Assembly: GCA_937858825.1 (NCBI GenBank)
Contig: CALMAI010000023.1
Coordinates: forward strand, 51,690-115,689
Length of the DNA stretch: 64,000 nt
From: an uncultured Candidatus Peregrinibacteria bacterium
GTDB taxonomy: Bacteria; Patescibacteriota; Gracilibacteria; UBA1369
Direction: 5' to 3'
The notes under the pieces are model-generated. The model worked only from the letters and a program-made list of their open reading frames with translations. It searched no databases and was not told the origin of the DNA. Shown here one piece after another: positions 1-9,200 of this stretch. Every line of letters begins with the position of its first letter. Position 1 is the stretch's first letter. The translations under genes were made by a program, and so were the position numbers.

Positions 1-3000
1 GACACCTGTATGGGAGCTTGTATCAGCGCTGGCCCACAACTGGGATCAGTAAGCAGCGAACAGTCAGTGTTACTGAATGCTTTGTTAGGACAGTTCCTGA
101 ATACCACTATCAACATTTCTGCTGTAGACTGGAACGCTCTTGCAACCAGTGACATCAACCTTGATGATCTTTTAACACAACTTCAAACAGACCTGACCCT
201 CGCTTCACCATCAGCAGCTCTTACCACAGATATCACCCTTAATGAGCTCCTTGCCTCAGCGGCAACAGTTGCTCAGGCAGATGGTAATGCACCTCTTCAA
301 ACAGCCTTGAATGATTTCAACGCAGAGATTCCCGGCCTTACCGACACCATCCAGCTGGGAGATCTTCTCTCTATAGGATACCCCGAAGATGCTTTTTCAA
401 ATGTAGATCTTAACGCGCTTGACCTCCTTACAGGATCAGTCCAGTTGTTTAACTATGACAATGTAGCCAGCACTCCAACTCCAATCAGCCTCTCTGGAAC
501 AAATTTAGGACTTGGATCCCTTCTGAACACAGTAGAGTTTGCAGCAACCGTTATTGAACCACCAATCTATGTATGTGGAATCGAAGGAAATACATTTAGT
601 ACAGGAGCAATCCGACTCTTCACCGATATAGATTTAGTAGATGTAGCTATTGATTTCACAACACTCGAATCAGCTCTGGAAACACTACTCGGGGTTTTAA
701 TCGATGTAGAAATTGATGCCAGCATTGCTGACCTTACCCTTTATACAGAGATCACCAAATTAGAAGGAACTATCACCGCCGTTGACGCTGTTGCCCAAAC
801 CGTATCGGTGAGCGCAACTCCAGGAATTGCTGATCTTTATCTTGGAAACATTGATCAAACCGCCTTCTTCAACCGTGTATATGTTTTGGATGAAACAACC
901 GATCTCGATTATGGAACAATTGGAAGCTTTGGCATAACCGTAGAAGACACCCTTCTTTCAAGCATACTTGCAGATGTAAGCGTCGGCATCGAAGCCAAAG
1001 CTCACGCCGACACAACACCTGGAGCAAGCACACTCAACTTTACCGGCCCTTATCCAGAAACACAAACTATAGGAGGCGCAGGCATCAACAGCACTCTTGT
1101 TACTGACCTCATCAATGACCTCGACATCCAACTCAGTGGATCATTGGGTGCACTTTTGGATCCATTGGTTGCCGGAACAATTGAGCCAGCACTCGACCTC
1201 GCAATCCCATCTCTCCTGGACCCGATAGTAGAATCACTACTCAATAATCTCATTGATCCAACCCTCAACTTACTCGGAATTGGGATTGGGAAAGGCACCG
1301 TAACCGTTGAAGGAATTGTAAACATCTGCGAATTCGCCGACACCGATGGCGATTCCGTCACCGATAACTACGAAGATTTCAATTTAGATGGAGATCTGGA
1401 TAACGATGATCAGGACGGAGATGGAACGCCAAACTATCTGGACACCGATGATGACAACGACAATGTTCCAACGATAGAAGAAGATCCAAATGGAAACGGC
1501 AACCCCTTTGATGACAACACCGATAGTGACCTTCTCCCCAACTTCCTCGACAACGATGACGATGGGGACAACGTTCCAACTATTGACGAAGATCCCAACG
1601 AAGACGGTCTTCCAGCCAATGATGATACAGACGGCGACACAACCCCAAACTACCTCGACGCCGATGATGACGACGATGGAACCGATACTATAGACGAAGA
1701 CACCAACACGAACAATGATCCAACCGATGACGATCAGGATGGAGACTTAGTCCCAGACTATCTGGAACCGGACAATGTCGATACCGATTCTGATGGAAAC
1801 TTCAACGAAAATGATCCAGACGATGACGGCGATAACGTCCCAACCGCAACAGAGGATGGAGATTCAAGCGGCAATCCTTTAAACGACGACACCGACAGCG
1901 ATGGCATTCCAGACTTCCTGGATACGGATGATGATGGAGACAATGTTCCAACCATCGACGAAGATCCAAACGAAGATAGTGACCCAACCAATGATGACAC
2001 CGATAGCGATACTATTCCAAACTACCTGGACCCTGATGATGACGATGATGGTATCGACACGATCGACGAAGACACCAACGCGAACAATGATCCAACCGAT
2101 GACGACGCCGATTCTGACCTTGTTCCTGACTATCTGGAACCAAACGACGTTGATACCGACAGTGATGGAAACAACAATAACGTGGACCCTGATGACGATG
2201 GGGACAATGTTCCAACCGCAATGGAAGACGTAGATTCCAATGGAAATCCTTTAAATGATGATTCCGACTCTGATGGAACCCCAGACTATCTGGACACCGA
2301 TGATGATGGAGACAATGTTCCAACCATCAATGAAGACCCAAACAATGATGATGACCCAACCAACGATGACACAGATAAAGACACCATTCCAAACTACCTC
2401 GATACCGATGACGACGGCGATGGAACCGACACCATAAACGAAGATACCAACACCAACAACGACCCAACTGATGATGATGAAGACGCTGACTCTGTTCCTG
2501 ATTACCTAGAGCCAGACAATGTGGATACCGATTCTGACGGTAATTTCAACGAAAACGATCCCGATGACGACGGTGATAACGTTCCAACCATTAATGAAGA
2601 TGTTGATGGGAACGGAAACCCTCTCAACGATGATACAGATAGCGATACCATCGCCAATTTCCTGGATGACGACGATGATGGCGACGGAATCCCAACCAAA
2701 GATGAAGACCCAAATGGAAACAATGACCCAACCGATGACGATTCAGATGGTGATACCATTCCTGACTATTTAGATAATCTCCACAACCCTTCAAGTGGAG
2801 GTGGTGGCGGCGGTGGATCAATTTCAAGCAGTAGCGGTGCCGGAGGACGAGCAGCAAACTTTAACAAAAACATTTTCGATGCCGTTGAAGACGTTGCCGC
2901 AGAAACCGACACAAATAAAAACACCAACATAGAAGATCTGACCCAAGAGGCCTGCCTAGAAAAAACAGCTTTCAGAAATCTTCAATTCCGAGATCTCCCA

Positions 3001-3651
3001 TCATCGCACTGGGCCCACAAATACATGGACTTCATGCGCCTCTCCAAAATCGTCGCAACCGATGAATACATCTTGAACGGATACAAACATCTCCAGGAAG
3101 GAAGCACCACATCTATTCTCCCCGATGCCAATATTAAACGATTCGAAATCGTAAGTATGGCTCTGGTTGCCAACTGTATTCCAGTTAAACAAAATATTCA
3201 GAATGGCAGCCGCCAGTTCAGCGACCTTTCACGGGAACCCACCGATGACACCCTCCTCAATGAAGTCAAAAAAGTCATGTATACCGCTCTTGATGAAGGG
3301 ATCATCAGTGGATTCGAAGATGACTTTTCTGCCCGGGGACTCCAGGATGTAACAAAGGCGGAAGCGCTCAAAATCATGATGAACGCTTCCGGCCAAAGCA
3401 GCATGGACTACGACAACTTTGGACAGATCTACACGGATGTGCTCAGAAACGACTGGTACGCCCCATACATTGCCAGCGCCTTTGACAAGGCTATCATCGA
3501 CGCACCAACCGCAGAAAACAAAACATTCAGTCCAAACGATCCACTTCTTCGTTCCAATGCCACAAAATATATGACATTATCACTCCTCTACTCCCTCAAC
3601 CTGGATAACAACTTCAAGTACGAAATCAAAGAGATGCTCTATCAAGGATAA
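1..3651 (+). CDS. Giant surface protein: Asp-rich TSP3-type repeats and C-terminal SLH-like domains (5' partial)
   Basis: The reading frame is open at the left edge, so the N-terminus lies outside; the first in-window ATG is at 10. Counting from that ATG, residues 1 to about 440 are a Leu/Ala/Thr/Asp-rich region with few charged repeats. Residues about 444 to 925 are thrombospondin type 3-like calcium-binding repeats built of DxDxDG, NYLD and DNVPT motifs. A Gly/Ser linker follows near 930 to 945. From about 990 to 1213 there are three segments resembling S-layer homology domains, with DLPSSHWA, FSDLSREP and YTDVLRNDWYAPY openings. Family knowledge: TSP3 repeats bind Ca2+ and SLH domains anchor proteins to the cell wall. 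Inference: a cell-surface adhesin or S-layer-associated stalk. No catalytic domain is recognised. Confidence 0.82.
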   Translation, partial: DTCMGACISAGPQLGSVSSEQSVLLNALLGQFLNTTINISAVDWNALATSDINLDDLLTQLQTDLTLASPSAALTTDITLNELLASAATVAQADGNAPLQTALNDFNAEIPGLTDTIQLGDLLSIGYPEDAFSNVDLNALDLLTGSVQLFNYDNVASTPTPISLSGTNLGLGSLLNTVEFAATVIEPPIYVCGIEGNTFSTGAIRLFTDIDLVDVAIDFTTLESALETLLGVLIDVEIDASIADLTLYTEITKLEGTITAVDAVAQTVSVSATPGIADLYLGNIDQTAFFNRVYVLDETTDLDYGTIGSFGITVEDTLLSSILADVSVGIEAKAHADTTPGASTLNFTGPYPETQTIGGAGINSTLVTDLINDLDIQLSGSLGALLDPLVAGTIEPALDLAIPSLLDPIVESLLNNLIDPTLNLLGIGIGKGTVTVEGIVNICEFADTDGDSVTDNYEDFNLDGDLDNDDQDGDGTPNYLDTDDDNDNVPTIEEDPNGNGNPFDDNTDSDLLPNFLDNDDDGDNVPTIDEDPNEDGLPANDDTDGDTTPNYLDADDDDDGTDTIDEDTNTNNDPTDDDQDGDLVPDYLEPDNVDTDSDGNFNENDPDDDGDNVPTATEDGDSSGNPLNDDTDSDGIPDFLDTDDDGDNVPTIDEDPNEDSDPTNDDTDSDTIPNYLDPDDDDDGIDTIDEDTNANNDPTDDDADSDLVPDYLEPNDVDTDSDGNNNNVDPDDDGDNVPTAMEDVDSNGNPLNDDSDSDGTPDYLDTDDDGDNVPTINEDPNNDDDPTNDDTDKDTIPNYLDTDDDGDGTDTINEDTNTNNDPTDDDEDADSVPDYLEPDNVDTDSDGNFNENDPDDDGDNVPTINEDVDGNGNPLNDDTDSDTIANFLDDDDDGDGIPTKDEDPNGNNDPTDDDSDGDTIPDYLDNLHNPSSGGGGGGGSISSSSGAGGRAANFNKNIFDAVEDVAAETDTNKNTNIEDLTQEACLEKTAFRNLQFRDLPSSHWAHKYMDFMRLSKIVATDEYILNGYKHLQEGSTTSILPDANIKRFEIVSMALVANCIPVKQNIQNGSRQFSDLSREPTDDTLLNEVKKVMYTALDEGIISGFEDDFSARGLQDVTKAEALKIMMNASGQSSMDYDNFGQIYTDVLRNDWYAPYIASAFDKAIIDAPTAENKTFSPNDPLLRSNATKYMTLSLLYSLNLDNNFKYEIKEMLYQG
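1441..2776 (+). repeat. Intragenic tandem repeat, 372-bp period, about 3.6 copies
   Basis: Equivalent codons recur exactly 372 bases apart: copies begin at about 1441, 1813, 2185 and a partial one at 2557. For instance, the LEP motif codons fall at 1762, 2134 and 2506. Each 124-residue unit contains several shorter TSP3-like calcium loops, so this is a second level of repetition above the basic loop. The unchanged period means the copies differ by substitutions and not by indels. Confidence 0.85.
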
Positions 3652-3658
3652 TGAATCT

Positions 3659-4405
3659 TTAGGAACGGTCACAATACATATGAATTGCCTCGGTCATAAA
3701 AGCTGCAAGCCCCGGGGCAATTTTTTCATAGTAAGCGGCAAAGCGCTCATCTTCTGAATACATCGTTCCCAGATTACGAAACATCATTTTTGAACAGTCA
3801 TAAAAACGATTCATATGCTGAAGGTATTCCTCGACAAGTTTCTGAACACCTTCATCCCTCGGCCCCTTATCCATAACATCAGCGATCTTAGCCAAAATTG
3901 CTTTGCCCTCTTCCTGAATCCTCTTCATATCGTCCTTTGACCAGTTTTTTAAGCGTTCCTGACTTTGCTTCCAGGCATCCGTTTTACCCCATCGCAATTT
4001 TGCCTCTTCCTGATACTCCTCCAATTTCTTTGTTGAAAGACCATCATATAAAGATTGATCTTCAACATTTTTTTTCTTTTTCATAGTGGTAAGTGTTTGA
4101 GATAAAGTAATAAGAATTTGATCCAATCTTTCCCTTTTAAGACGAAGCATTTTCTCTTGCTCCATCAAAGCTTCAACAAGGTTAAAATCAGGTGCACTCA
4201 TGATTTCGGCAATGTCTTGCAGTGAAAATTCCAACTCCCGAAAAAACAGAATTTGCTGCAATTGCAAAAGCTCTTTCTGCTCATAGTATCGATAACCATT
4301 TTCGCCAACAAAAGAGGGCCTCAAAAGACCAATGTCATCATAATGGTGAAGTGTGCGCACACTCACATGAGCCATTTTTGCCAGTTGTCGAACCGTATAA
4401 GCCAT
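3659..4405 (-). CDS. MerR-family regulator with TipAS-like C-terminal domain
   Basis: 248 residues. Residues 1 to 70 form a MerR winged helix-turn-helix (TVRQLAKMAHVSVRTLHHYD, then NGYRYY). A helical coil spans about 75 to 125, and residues about 137 to 248 resemble the TipAS domain (RWGKTDAWKQS, then W-S-KDD and a helical tail ending MYCDRS). In TipA this domain binds thiopeptide-like ligands and the MerR part activates promoters with a long spacer. Inference: a ligand-responsive activator, probably of a multidrug or stress response; no efflux gene is adjacent, so the target is unknown. It is convergent with the surface-protein gene, 7 bases apart. Confidence 0.85.
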   Translation of the reverse strand: MAYTVRQLAKMAHVSVRTLHHYDDIGLLRPSFVGENGYRYYEQKELLQLQQILFFRELEFSLQDIAEIMSAPDFNLVEALMEQEKMLRLKRERLDQILITLSQTLTTMKKKKNVEDQSLYDGLSTKKLEEYQEEAKLRWGKTDAWKQSQERLKNWSKDDMKRIQEEGKAILAKIADVMDKGPRDEGVQKLVEEYLQHMNRFYDCSKMMFRNLGTMYSEDERFAAYYEKIAPGLAAFMTEAIHMYCDRS

Positions 4406-4476
4406 AGAAATTGATAAGATCTAGGCAACCTTAAACTATAACGTCACGGAAGAGTCAACAATTTCACACATTTTTA

Positions 4477-5664
4477 TTACTTCGCATTCACAAACGTCAA
4501 TGCAATACCTGTTTTACTCCCTCGGCCAGTCCGGCCAATTCGGTGAACATAATCTTCCTGGGTTTCCGGAAGATCATAGTTAATAACATGACTCACATTA
4601 TCAATATCCAGTCCACGCGCGGCAACATCAGTCGCCACCAAAATGTTCACTCTATTCTTTTTAAAAGCCTCCAAAGCACGTTGACGTCGACTTTGAGTCT
4701 TATCTCCATGAATTGATTCAACTTTTAAACCACTCTTATCCAAGATTCGGGAAAGTTTATCCACTCCGCGCTTGGTTCGTCCAAAGACCAAAACTTTCTG
4801 AAAATCAGGTTTCCGCAAAAGATCCTTCAAGACATCAATCTTATTCTCATTTGGATGAACCCGAACAACATCCTGCTCAACATTTGCCGCCGTTTCACGG
4901 GTTTTCACAGAAATCGTAACCGGCTCATGCAAAAAGGTTTGAATCAGCTCTTCAATTTGCTTGGAAATTGTAGCCGAGAAAAACAGTGAATGTCGTCGTT
5001 CTGGTAAATGACTCAACAAGTACTTAATATCATCAATAAATCCCATGTCGAGCATGCGATCAGCTTCATCCAAAATCACGTTATCGAATGTATCAAGGTG
5101 AAGCAATTTTCGCTGAAGCAAATCTTTCACACGACCTGGAGTTCCAATAATAAAGTTATGTTTCTTCTTCAATTTTCGAATTTGCCCGGTGATGTTGGTC
5201 CCACCAATACACAAAACTGACCGAATCCCCATATCCAGCGCAAATCCTTTAAATTCATCTTCAATCTGGAACGCCAGCTCGCGCGTTGGGGCCAAAATCA
5301 AAACACGCTCTCCACGGTTCTGCAAAACCTTGTGAAGCATAGGCAACAAAAACGCTGCCGTTTTTCCGGTTCCCGTATTCGCAATACCTACAACATCACG
5401 ACCCTCCATAACAGCTGGAATGGCCTGATCCTGAATTGGTGTTGGATCTTTATAACCTTTTTTCGCAATATTGAGCTTCAGACGCGTATCGAGTCCAAAA
5501 TCTTCAAAAGTATGCTGACACTCATAGACCACAGGAGCTTCTGCCTCTGCCGCCCTTTTCACAAACTGACTTACGTCAATCCCCCTGCCTTTTCCGGCAC
5601 TTTTTTTCCTTCCCCTAAAATTTGACGGTCTTCGATTGCCGCCAAACGATCTTCTACGTTTCAT
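4477..5664 (-). CDS. DEAD-box ATP-dependent RNA helicase
   Basis: 395 residues. All core motifs are visible: Q motif (PTPIQDQAIP), motif I TGTGKT, Ia PTRELA, TPGR, motif II DEAD, motif III SAT, and the C-terminal RecA lobe with ARGLDI and HRIGRTGR. The N-terminus is a basic Arg/Gly-rich tail (residues 1 to 30) that may help RNA binding; there is almost no C-terminal extension after the helicase core, as in short RhlE-like enzymes. The role is probably RNA remodelling in ribosome assembly or mRNA decay. The divergent neighbour is a cold-shock protein gene, a natural functional partner at low temperature. The precise subfamily is not assigned. Confidence 0.92.
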   Translation of the reverse strand: MKRRRSFGGNRRPSNFRGRKKSAGKGRGIDVSQFVKRAAEAEAPVVYECQHTFEDFGLDTRLKLNIAKKGYKDPTPIQDQAIPAVMEGRDVVGIANTGTGKTAAFLLPMLHKVLQNRGERVLILAPTRELAFQIEDEFKGFALDMGIRSVLCIGGTNITGQIRKLKKKHNFIIGTPGRVKDLLQRKLLHLDTFDNVILDEADRMLDMGFIDDIKYLLSHLPERRHSLFFSATISKQIEELIQTFLHEPVTISVKTRETAANVEQDVVRVHPNENKIDVLKDLLRKPDFQKVLVFGRTKRGVDKLSRILDKSGLKVESIHGDKTQSRRQRALEAFKKNRVNILVATDVAARGLDIDNVSHVINYDLPETQEDYVHRIGRTGRGSKTGIALTFVNAK

Positions 5665-5722
5665 GGCTGAAATTAATAATCTAATATTTTCCGAGCGCTA
5701 AATCTACAACATATTAATTGTA

Positions 5723-5775
5723 AAGTCAACCATCTTTTAATCGAAGGTTGACTTATAAAAAAGAACCAGTATTAT
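5723..5775 (+). promoter_or_regulatory. Promoter of the cold-shock gene with overlapping inverted repeat
   Basis: A 9-bp inverted repeat (AAGTCAACC at 5723-5731 and GGTTGACTT at 5746-5754, 14-base loop) includes a -35 box TTGACT at 5748-5753. With a 16-base spacer, TATTAT at 5770-5775 can be the -10. The overlap of a palindrome with the -35 looks like an operator, though a hairpin of the divergent helicase leader is also possible. Confidence 0.5.
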
Positions 5776-5819
5776 ATGCCAGATCCAGGAAGTAGAGTTT
5801 TAAGGGGTTCTGAATATAG

Positions 5820-5850
5820 ATTCCACCGACAAGACGACGCTGAGTGGAAT
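5820..5850 (+). promoter_or_regulatory. 5' UTR hairpin of the cold-shock mRNA
   Basis: ATTCCAC (5820-5826) pairs with GTGGAAT (5844-5850), and the flanking AT bases can extend the stem. It lies in a leader of about 90 bases and ends 22 bases before the start codon, in a region with no Shine-Dalgarno. Long structured leaders are typical of cold-shock mRNAs; a thermosensing role here is inference. Confidence 0.4.
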
Positions 5851-5872
5851 ATATATCTTAACCTTTTTATTT

Positions 5873-6130
5873 ATGAAAGGTGTTATCCAAAAAGTCACCG
5901 ATAAAGGCTTTGGTTTTATCGCTCCAGAAGCTGGAGGAAGCGAAATCTTCTTCCACGCTAACGACCTTCAAGGCATCAGCTTTGACGACATTCGTGAAGG
6001 AATGTCAGTTACTTACGAAATGGAAGACTCTGCAAAGGGTCCTCGAGCCGTTCAAGTAAAGGTAGCAGACGGAGGAAGTGAAACTCCTGCTGAAGCTGCA
6101 GACGATTCTATGGAAGAATCTGCTGAGTAA
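5873..6130 (+). CDS. Cold-shock domain protein
   Basis: 85 residues. A single cold-shock domain (residues 1 to 66) with the RNP1-like KGFGFI and RNP2-like EIFFHAN nucleic-acid-binding motifs, followed by a 19-residue acidic tail ([16 protein letters not shown]). Family members bind single-stranded RNA or DNA and melt secondary structure. The acidic tail is an extension beyond the usual 65-70 residues. The gene has its own promoter and a strong intrinsic terminator, so it is probably monocistronic. Confidence 0.93.
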   Translation: MKGVIQKVTDKGFGFIAPEAGGSEIFFHANDLQGISFDDIREGMSVTYEMEDSAKGPRAVQVKVADGGSETPAEAADDSMEESAE

Positions 6131-6147
6131 TTCACTCACAAAAAGAG

Positions 6148-6177
6148 AAGAGCACTCCAATCGGGGTGCTCTTTTTT
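6148..6177 (+). terminator. Rho-independent terminator
   Basis: An 11-bp stem (AAGAGCACTCC with GGGGTGCTCTT, one G-U pair) with an AATC loop and a run of six T follows the cold-shock gene by 17 bases. Confidence 0.9.
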
Positions 6178-6187
6178 GTTGAATCAG

Positions 6188-6193
6188 TATAAT
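6188..6193 (+). promoter_or_regulatory. -10 box TATAAT upstream of the FAD oxidoreductase gene
   Basis: Perfect TATAAT 21 bases before the ATG at 6215 and just downstream of the preceding terminator. No convincing -35 is visible. Confidence 0.5.
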
Positions 6194-6214
6194 GAAACTA
6201 TCTAACATCACATC

Positions 6215-7507
6215 ATGACCAAGATCGCCGTAATCGGTGCCGGGATCGCTGGACTTTCCTGCGCCTATGAACTTCAAAAAGCCGGATTAGACGTGACCGT
6301 CTTTGAAAAAGAAAACTATGTTGGAGGAAGAATGGCCAGCCGCACCAAAGATGGCCTCACTTTCGACATTGGAGCCGACCACCTTTGTAATCTCTATGAA
6401 TCAATGCAGCAATACTGCAAAGAACTTGGAATCGAATGGAAAAAAATGGAGTTTGAAAAATATGGCATCATCAAAAAAGGGACCCTCATTCCTATGGAAA
6501 AGGCTATCGGACTCACCACCGGATTAAAACTCGCAAAGCAGTACAAAAAAATTCAAGAACGGACGACCAATTTTCTGGACCTCACCACTGCAGTCCAATA
6601 CGACACAGAAACAGCCTATGACGCCATGATGAGAGAAATCGGCAAAGAAGGCGTAGACTACCTTGTCGATCCATTCACATCCACTTACCAGTTTCACACC
6701 AGTGAAGAGATCAGCTATGGCGCCCTTTTGGCAATTCTTCAATCTGTAAAGTATCAACAGGAAGGATGGAAACTCCACCGTATGAAAGGAGGTATGAGCG
6801 CATTGCCGGAAGCTTTGGCAAAGAAAGTAGACATCCGTTTGAACAGTGCTGTCATGAATGTTGAATGGAGTCAGGATGGAGTCAGCAACGTCACGACCGA
6901 AAAAGATGGAACAAAACAGTACGACATGGTTGTTTTCGCGTGCCAGTCCAGCACTGTTCAAAAAATCCTTAAAAATCCAACCCCAGAACAACAAGATCTG
7001 TTTAAAAACACGAAGTACGCAACCTCTATCAGCATCGCGTTCAAAGTAAAGAAAGATCTTCTCCCCAATGACTATTCAATTGTCTGGGTTCCAAAAGTTG
7101 AAAATCAAACCATTTCCGGCTTTGTCAATGAAAAAATAAAATCTGAAGATACGACTGACCAAAATCACACACTTTTGTGCACCTGGATTCACGAATCGGC
7201 AGCTAAAGAGCTCATCAGTAATAGTAACGAAAAAATCTACAACAATATCGCCGGGGAGCTCGTTACTATTTGCCCATGGGTCGAATCATCAGATCAGCTC
7301 CAACCATTCGACATCCAACGATGGCCGGAAGCCATGCCAAAGTTCTCTCACGGCCATCTTGCCAGAGTTGCAAAATTCCTCGAAAAAAACGGTGACCACA
7401 ACCTTTTCTTCTGTGGCGATTATCTCAACAGTCCATGGACTGAAGGCGCTCTCCGTTCAGGACAGAGAGTCGCCAGACAAATCATTGAAATTAAAAAGCT
7501 CTACTAG
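6215..7507 (+). CDS. FAD-dependent amine oxidase-family oxidoreductase (protoporphyrinogen-oxidase-like)
   Basis: 430 residues. The N-terminus has a Rossmann dinucleotide-binding motif (VIGAGIAGLSCAYEL, then an acidic end FEKE) and the GGR signature (NYVGGRMAS) typical of flavin amine oxidases, phytoene desaturases and protoporphyrinogen oxidases. The C-terminus carries the second FAD contact region (LFFCGDYLNSPWTEGALRSG). The substrate cannot be read from the sequence. No haem or carotenoid synthesis genes are nearby except a convergent second flavoprotein, with which it shares a 4-base CTAG stop overlap. It may act on an isoprenoid or polyamine; the function is unknown. Confidence 0.82.
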   Translation: MTKIAVIGAGIAGLSCAYELQKAGLDVTVFEKENYVGGRMASRTKDGLTFDIGADHLCNLYESMQQYCKELGIEWKKMEFEKYGIIKKGTLIPMEKAIGLTTGLKLAKQYKKIQERTTNFLDLTTAVQYDTETAYDAMMREIGKEGVDYLVDPFTSTYQFHTSEEISYGALLAILQSVKYQQEGWKLHRMKGGMSALPEALAKKVDIRLNSAVMNVEWSQDGVSNVTTEKDGTKQYDMVVFACQSSTVQKILKNPTPEQQDLFKNTKYATSISIAFKVKKDLLPNDYSIVWVPKVENQTISGFVNEKIKSEDTTDQNHTLLCTWIHESAAKELISNSNEKIYNNIAGELVTICPWVESSDQLQPFDIQRWPEAMPKFSHGHLARVAKFLEKNGDHNLFFCGDYLNSPWTEGALRSGQRVARQIIEIKKLY

Positions 7508-9162
7508 GCCAGCTTTGCGCGCAAATCCTTGAGCAGCTTATCATCACTCGCCGGAACATCGCCGGTGTAGTATTCGTCACCGGTAAGCTGCATATAAAGG
7601 TTAACACCTGTAGCAGCAGTTCCATACATTCCAGCATACCCACTGGAAGCGTTACACCACCAAAGATTTGAAAACGGTGTCTCTGCTTTTAAACGTCCGG
7701 CAGAAACATTCTTAACCGTCATTGCACTTCCGTACGCATTTCCAACCGGAGCCATCACAAAATCCTCACTCGTCATCGGCGATCCAACCACCTTCACTTC
7801 AATATTATCCCTCAAGTTCGGAATATATTTTTCTTCCACCAGATCAATCATCCGATCCGCAATCTTCATCTTCAGTTCAACATAATCTTTATACGATTTT
7901 TCAGCACGCTCCTTAAACGGCTTGTATTCAATATAGCTGGCCAGCTCCAAAATCTGCTGATCATCCGGGGAGTTCCCACCTTCATGCGTATGCAACGTTG
8001 GAGTTGAAAGAAACACCCACGGATTCGAAAAATCTCCAACAGCCATCTCGTCCCACATCTTATTCATATCCCATTGCTCCAGATGCCAAATATTATAACT
8101 GCCAAAACCATACTCACGCAGATCAAACCCCTTTTTCAACCCCAGATAAATCACCACACCAGACTGTGAATACTCATACGAAAGCTGCTCTTTCTGCCTG
8201 GCGCTAAAGTACTCCCAACCAATCATCTTTGCCGCCGACTGCGGATCCATATTGCACACAAAATTCTCCTTTGCCTCAAATCGCTTTCCATCCTCTGTTT
8301 CCACACCGGCAATTTTGCCATCCTTCACATCAAACTTTGTCACTTTTGTTTCATAGTAAATATGACACCCTTCATGATCGGTAATAAAGCCCGCCAACCG
8401 ATCCACATAGTATTTGAAATGTTTGGTCGGATAGTACGAACCAGTGTTGTATCCACCAAAAAGTCCAGCATAAGAAAAGAGTGAAAGTCGATTCGGCGGA
8501 AGCATAAAGTCTCCGGCATTCGCGCACAAAATCGCCTGAGCCTCTTTGCTCAATCCACACTCATCAAACAGATCCTGAACCGTCTTCTTCCTATACTTAA
8601 TCATCTTTAAAAACTGTGGCCACTTGGTCACATAGTCCAATAAGGTCAAAGGCCGATTCGGAAACCGAGCCATCTCATCACGCAAATCATCAATAGTCTT
8701 ACAAAACTTCTCAACCTTCTCCTTCTCTCCCGGATAATCTTTCTCAATATTTTCCACCAGCTTATCAAACCCATACGGAATTCCCACCTTCTTCCCGTCC
8801 GGCATGGCCATCAAGTCATAAAACTCCGGACCCATCACCTCAAAAGTAATATCTTTTTCCAGGCCAATCTTTTTCAAAAATTCATAAATCAATCCTCCTG
8901 GCGCACAACCCCAAATATAATGAACCTGCGCACAGAATTTAAAATTTCCCATCTCAAACGTCTGAGCATATCCACCCGGAATATCATGAGCCTCCAACAT
9001 ACAAATTTTCTTCCCCGCATTCGCCAAAAGCGCCGCAGCCACAAGAGCCGAATTCCCTGTTCCCACAAAAACATAATCGTATTCATGGCCCTGAGCATAA
9101 CGCTCATCCTGCATCTTATGATCTTCTGCTGTTAACGCGGTTGTGCTGTGTTTTTTAGCCAT
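7504..9162 (-). CDS. Phytoene-desaturase / carotenoid-isomerase-like FAD oxidoreductase
   Basis: 552 residues. A Rossmann FAD site near residue 30 (VFVGTGNSALVAAALL, with GTGNSA replacing the usual GxGxxG) is followed by LEAHDIPGGYAQTFE. A C-terminal FAD segment near 505-535 has NLWWCNASSGYAGMYG. Length and layout match the CrtI/CrtISO/RetSat superfamily. The extended DxAxSAA-like loops and the absence of a crtB-like synthase nearby leave the substrate open. The gene is convergent with another amine oxidase-like flavoprotein. Acidic and Lys-rich composition suggests a soluble or peripheral protein. Moderately sure of family, unsure of reaction. Confidence 0.82.
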   Translation of the reverse strand: MAKKHSTTALTAEDHKMQDERYAQGHEYDYVFVGTGNSALVAAALLANAGKKICMLEAHDIPGGYAQTFEMGNFKFCAQVHYIWGCAPGGLIYEFLKKIGLEKDITFEVMGPEFYDLMAMPDGKKVGIPYGFDKLVENIEKDYPGEKEKVEKFCKTIDDLRDEMARFPNRPLTLLDYVTKWPQFLKMIKYRKKTVQDLFDECGLSKEAQAILCANAGDFMLPPNRLSLFSYAGLFGGYNTGSYYPTKHFKYYVDRLAGFITDHEGCHIYYETKVTKFDVKDGKIAGVETEDGKRFEAKENFVCNMDPQSAAKMIGWEYFSARQKEQLSYEYSQSGVVIYLGLKKGFDLREYGFGSYNIWHLEQWDMNKMWDEMAVGDFSNPWVFLSTPTLHTHEGGNSPDDQQILELASYIEYKPFKERAEKSYKDYVELKMKIADRMIDLVEEKYIPNLRDNIEVKVVGSPMTSEDFVMAPVGNAYGSAMTVKNVSAGRLKAETPFSNLWWCNASSGYAGMYGTAATGVNLYMQLTGDEYYTGDVPASDDKLLKDLRAKLA

Positions 9163-9200
9163 AACGAAAAGTAAAAAATTCCTCTCCGTTATATCACAGC

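Noticed and set aside
1441..2776. CRISPR array
   Set aside because: The repeats encode continuous protein with a 372-base period; there are no spacer and repeat blocks and no cas genes.
1050..2857. Many open frames on the minus strand and in other frames across the Asp-rich repeats
   Set aside because: They arise because GAY-rich, repetitive codons remove stops in other frames. They encode low-complexity His/Ser/Pro or Met/Thr proteins and have no start context.
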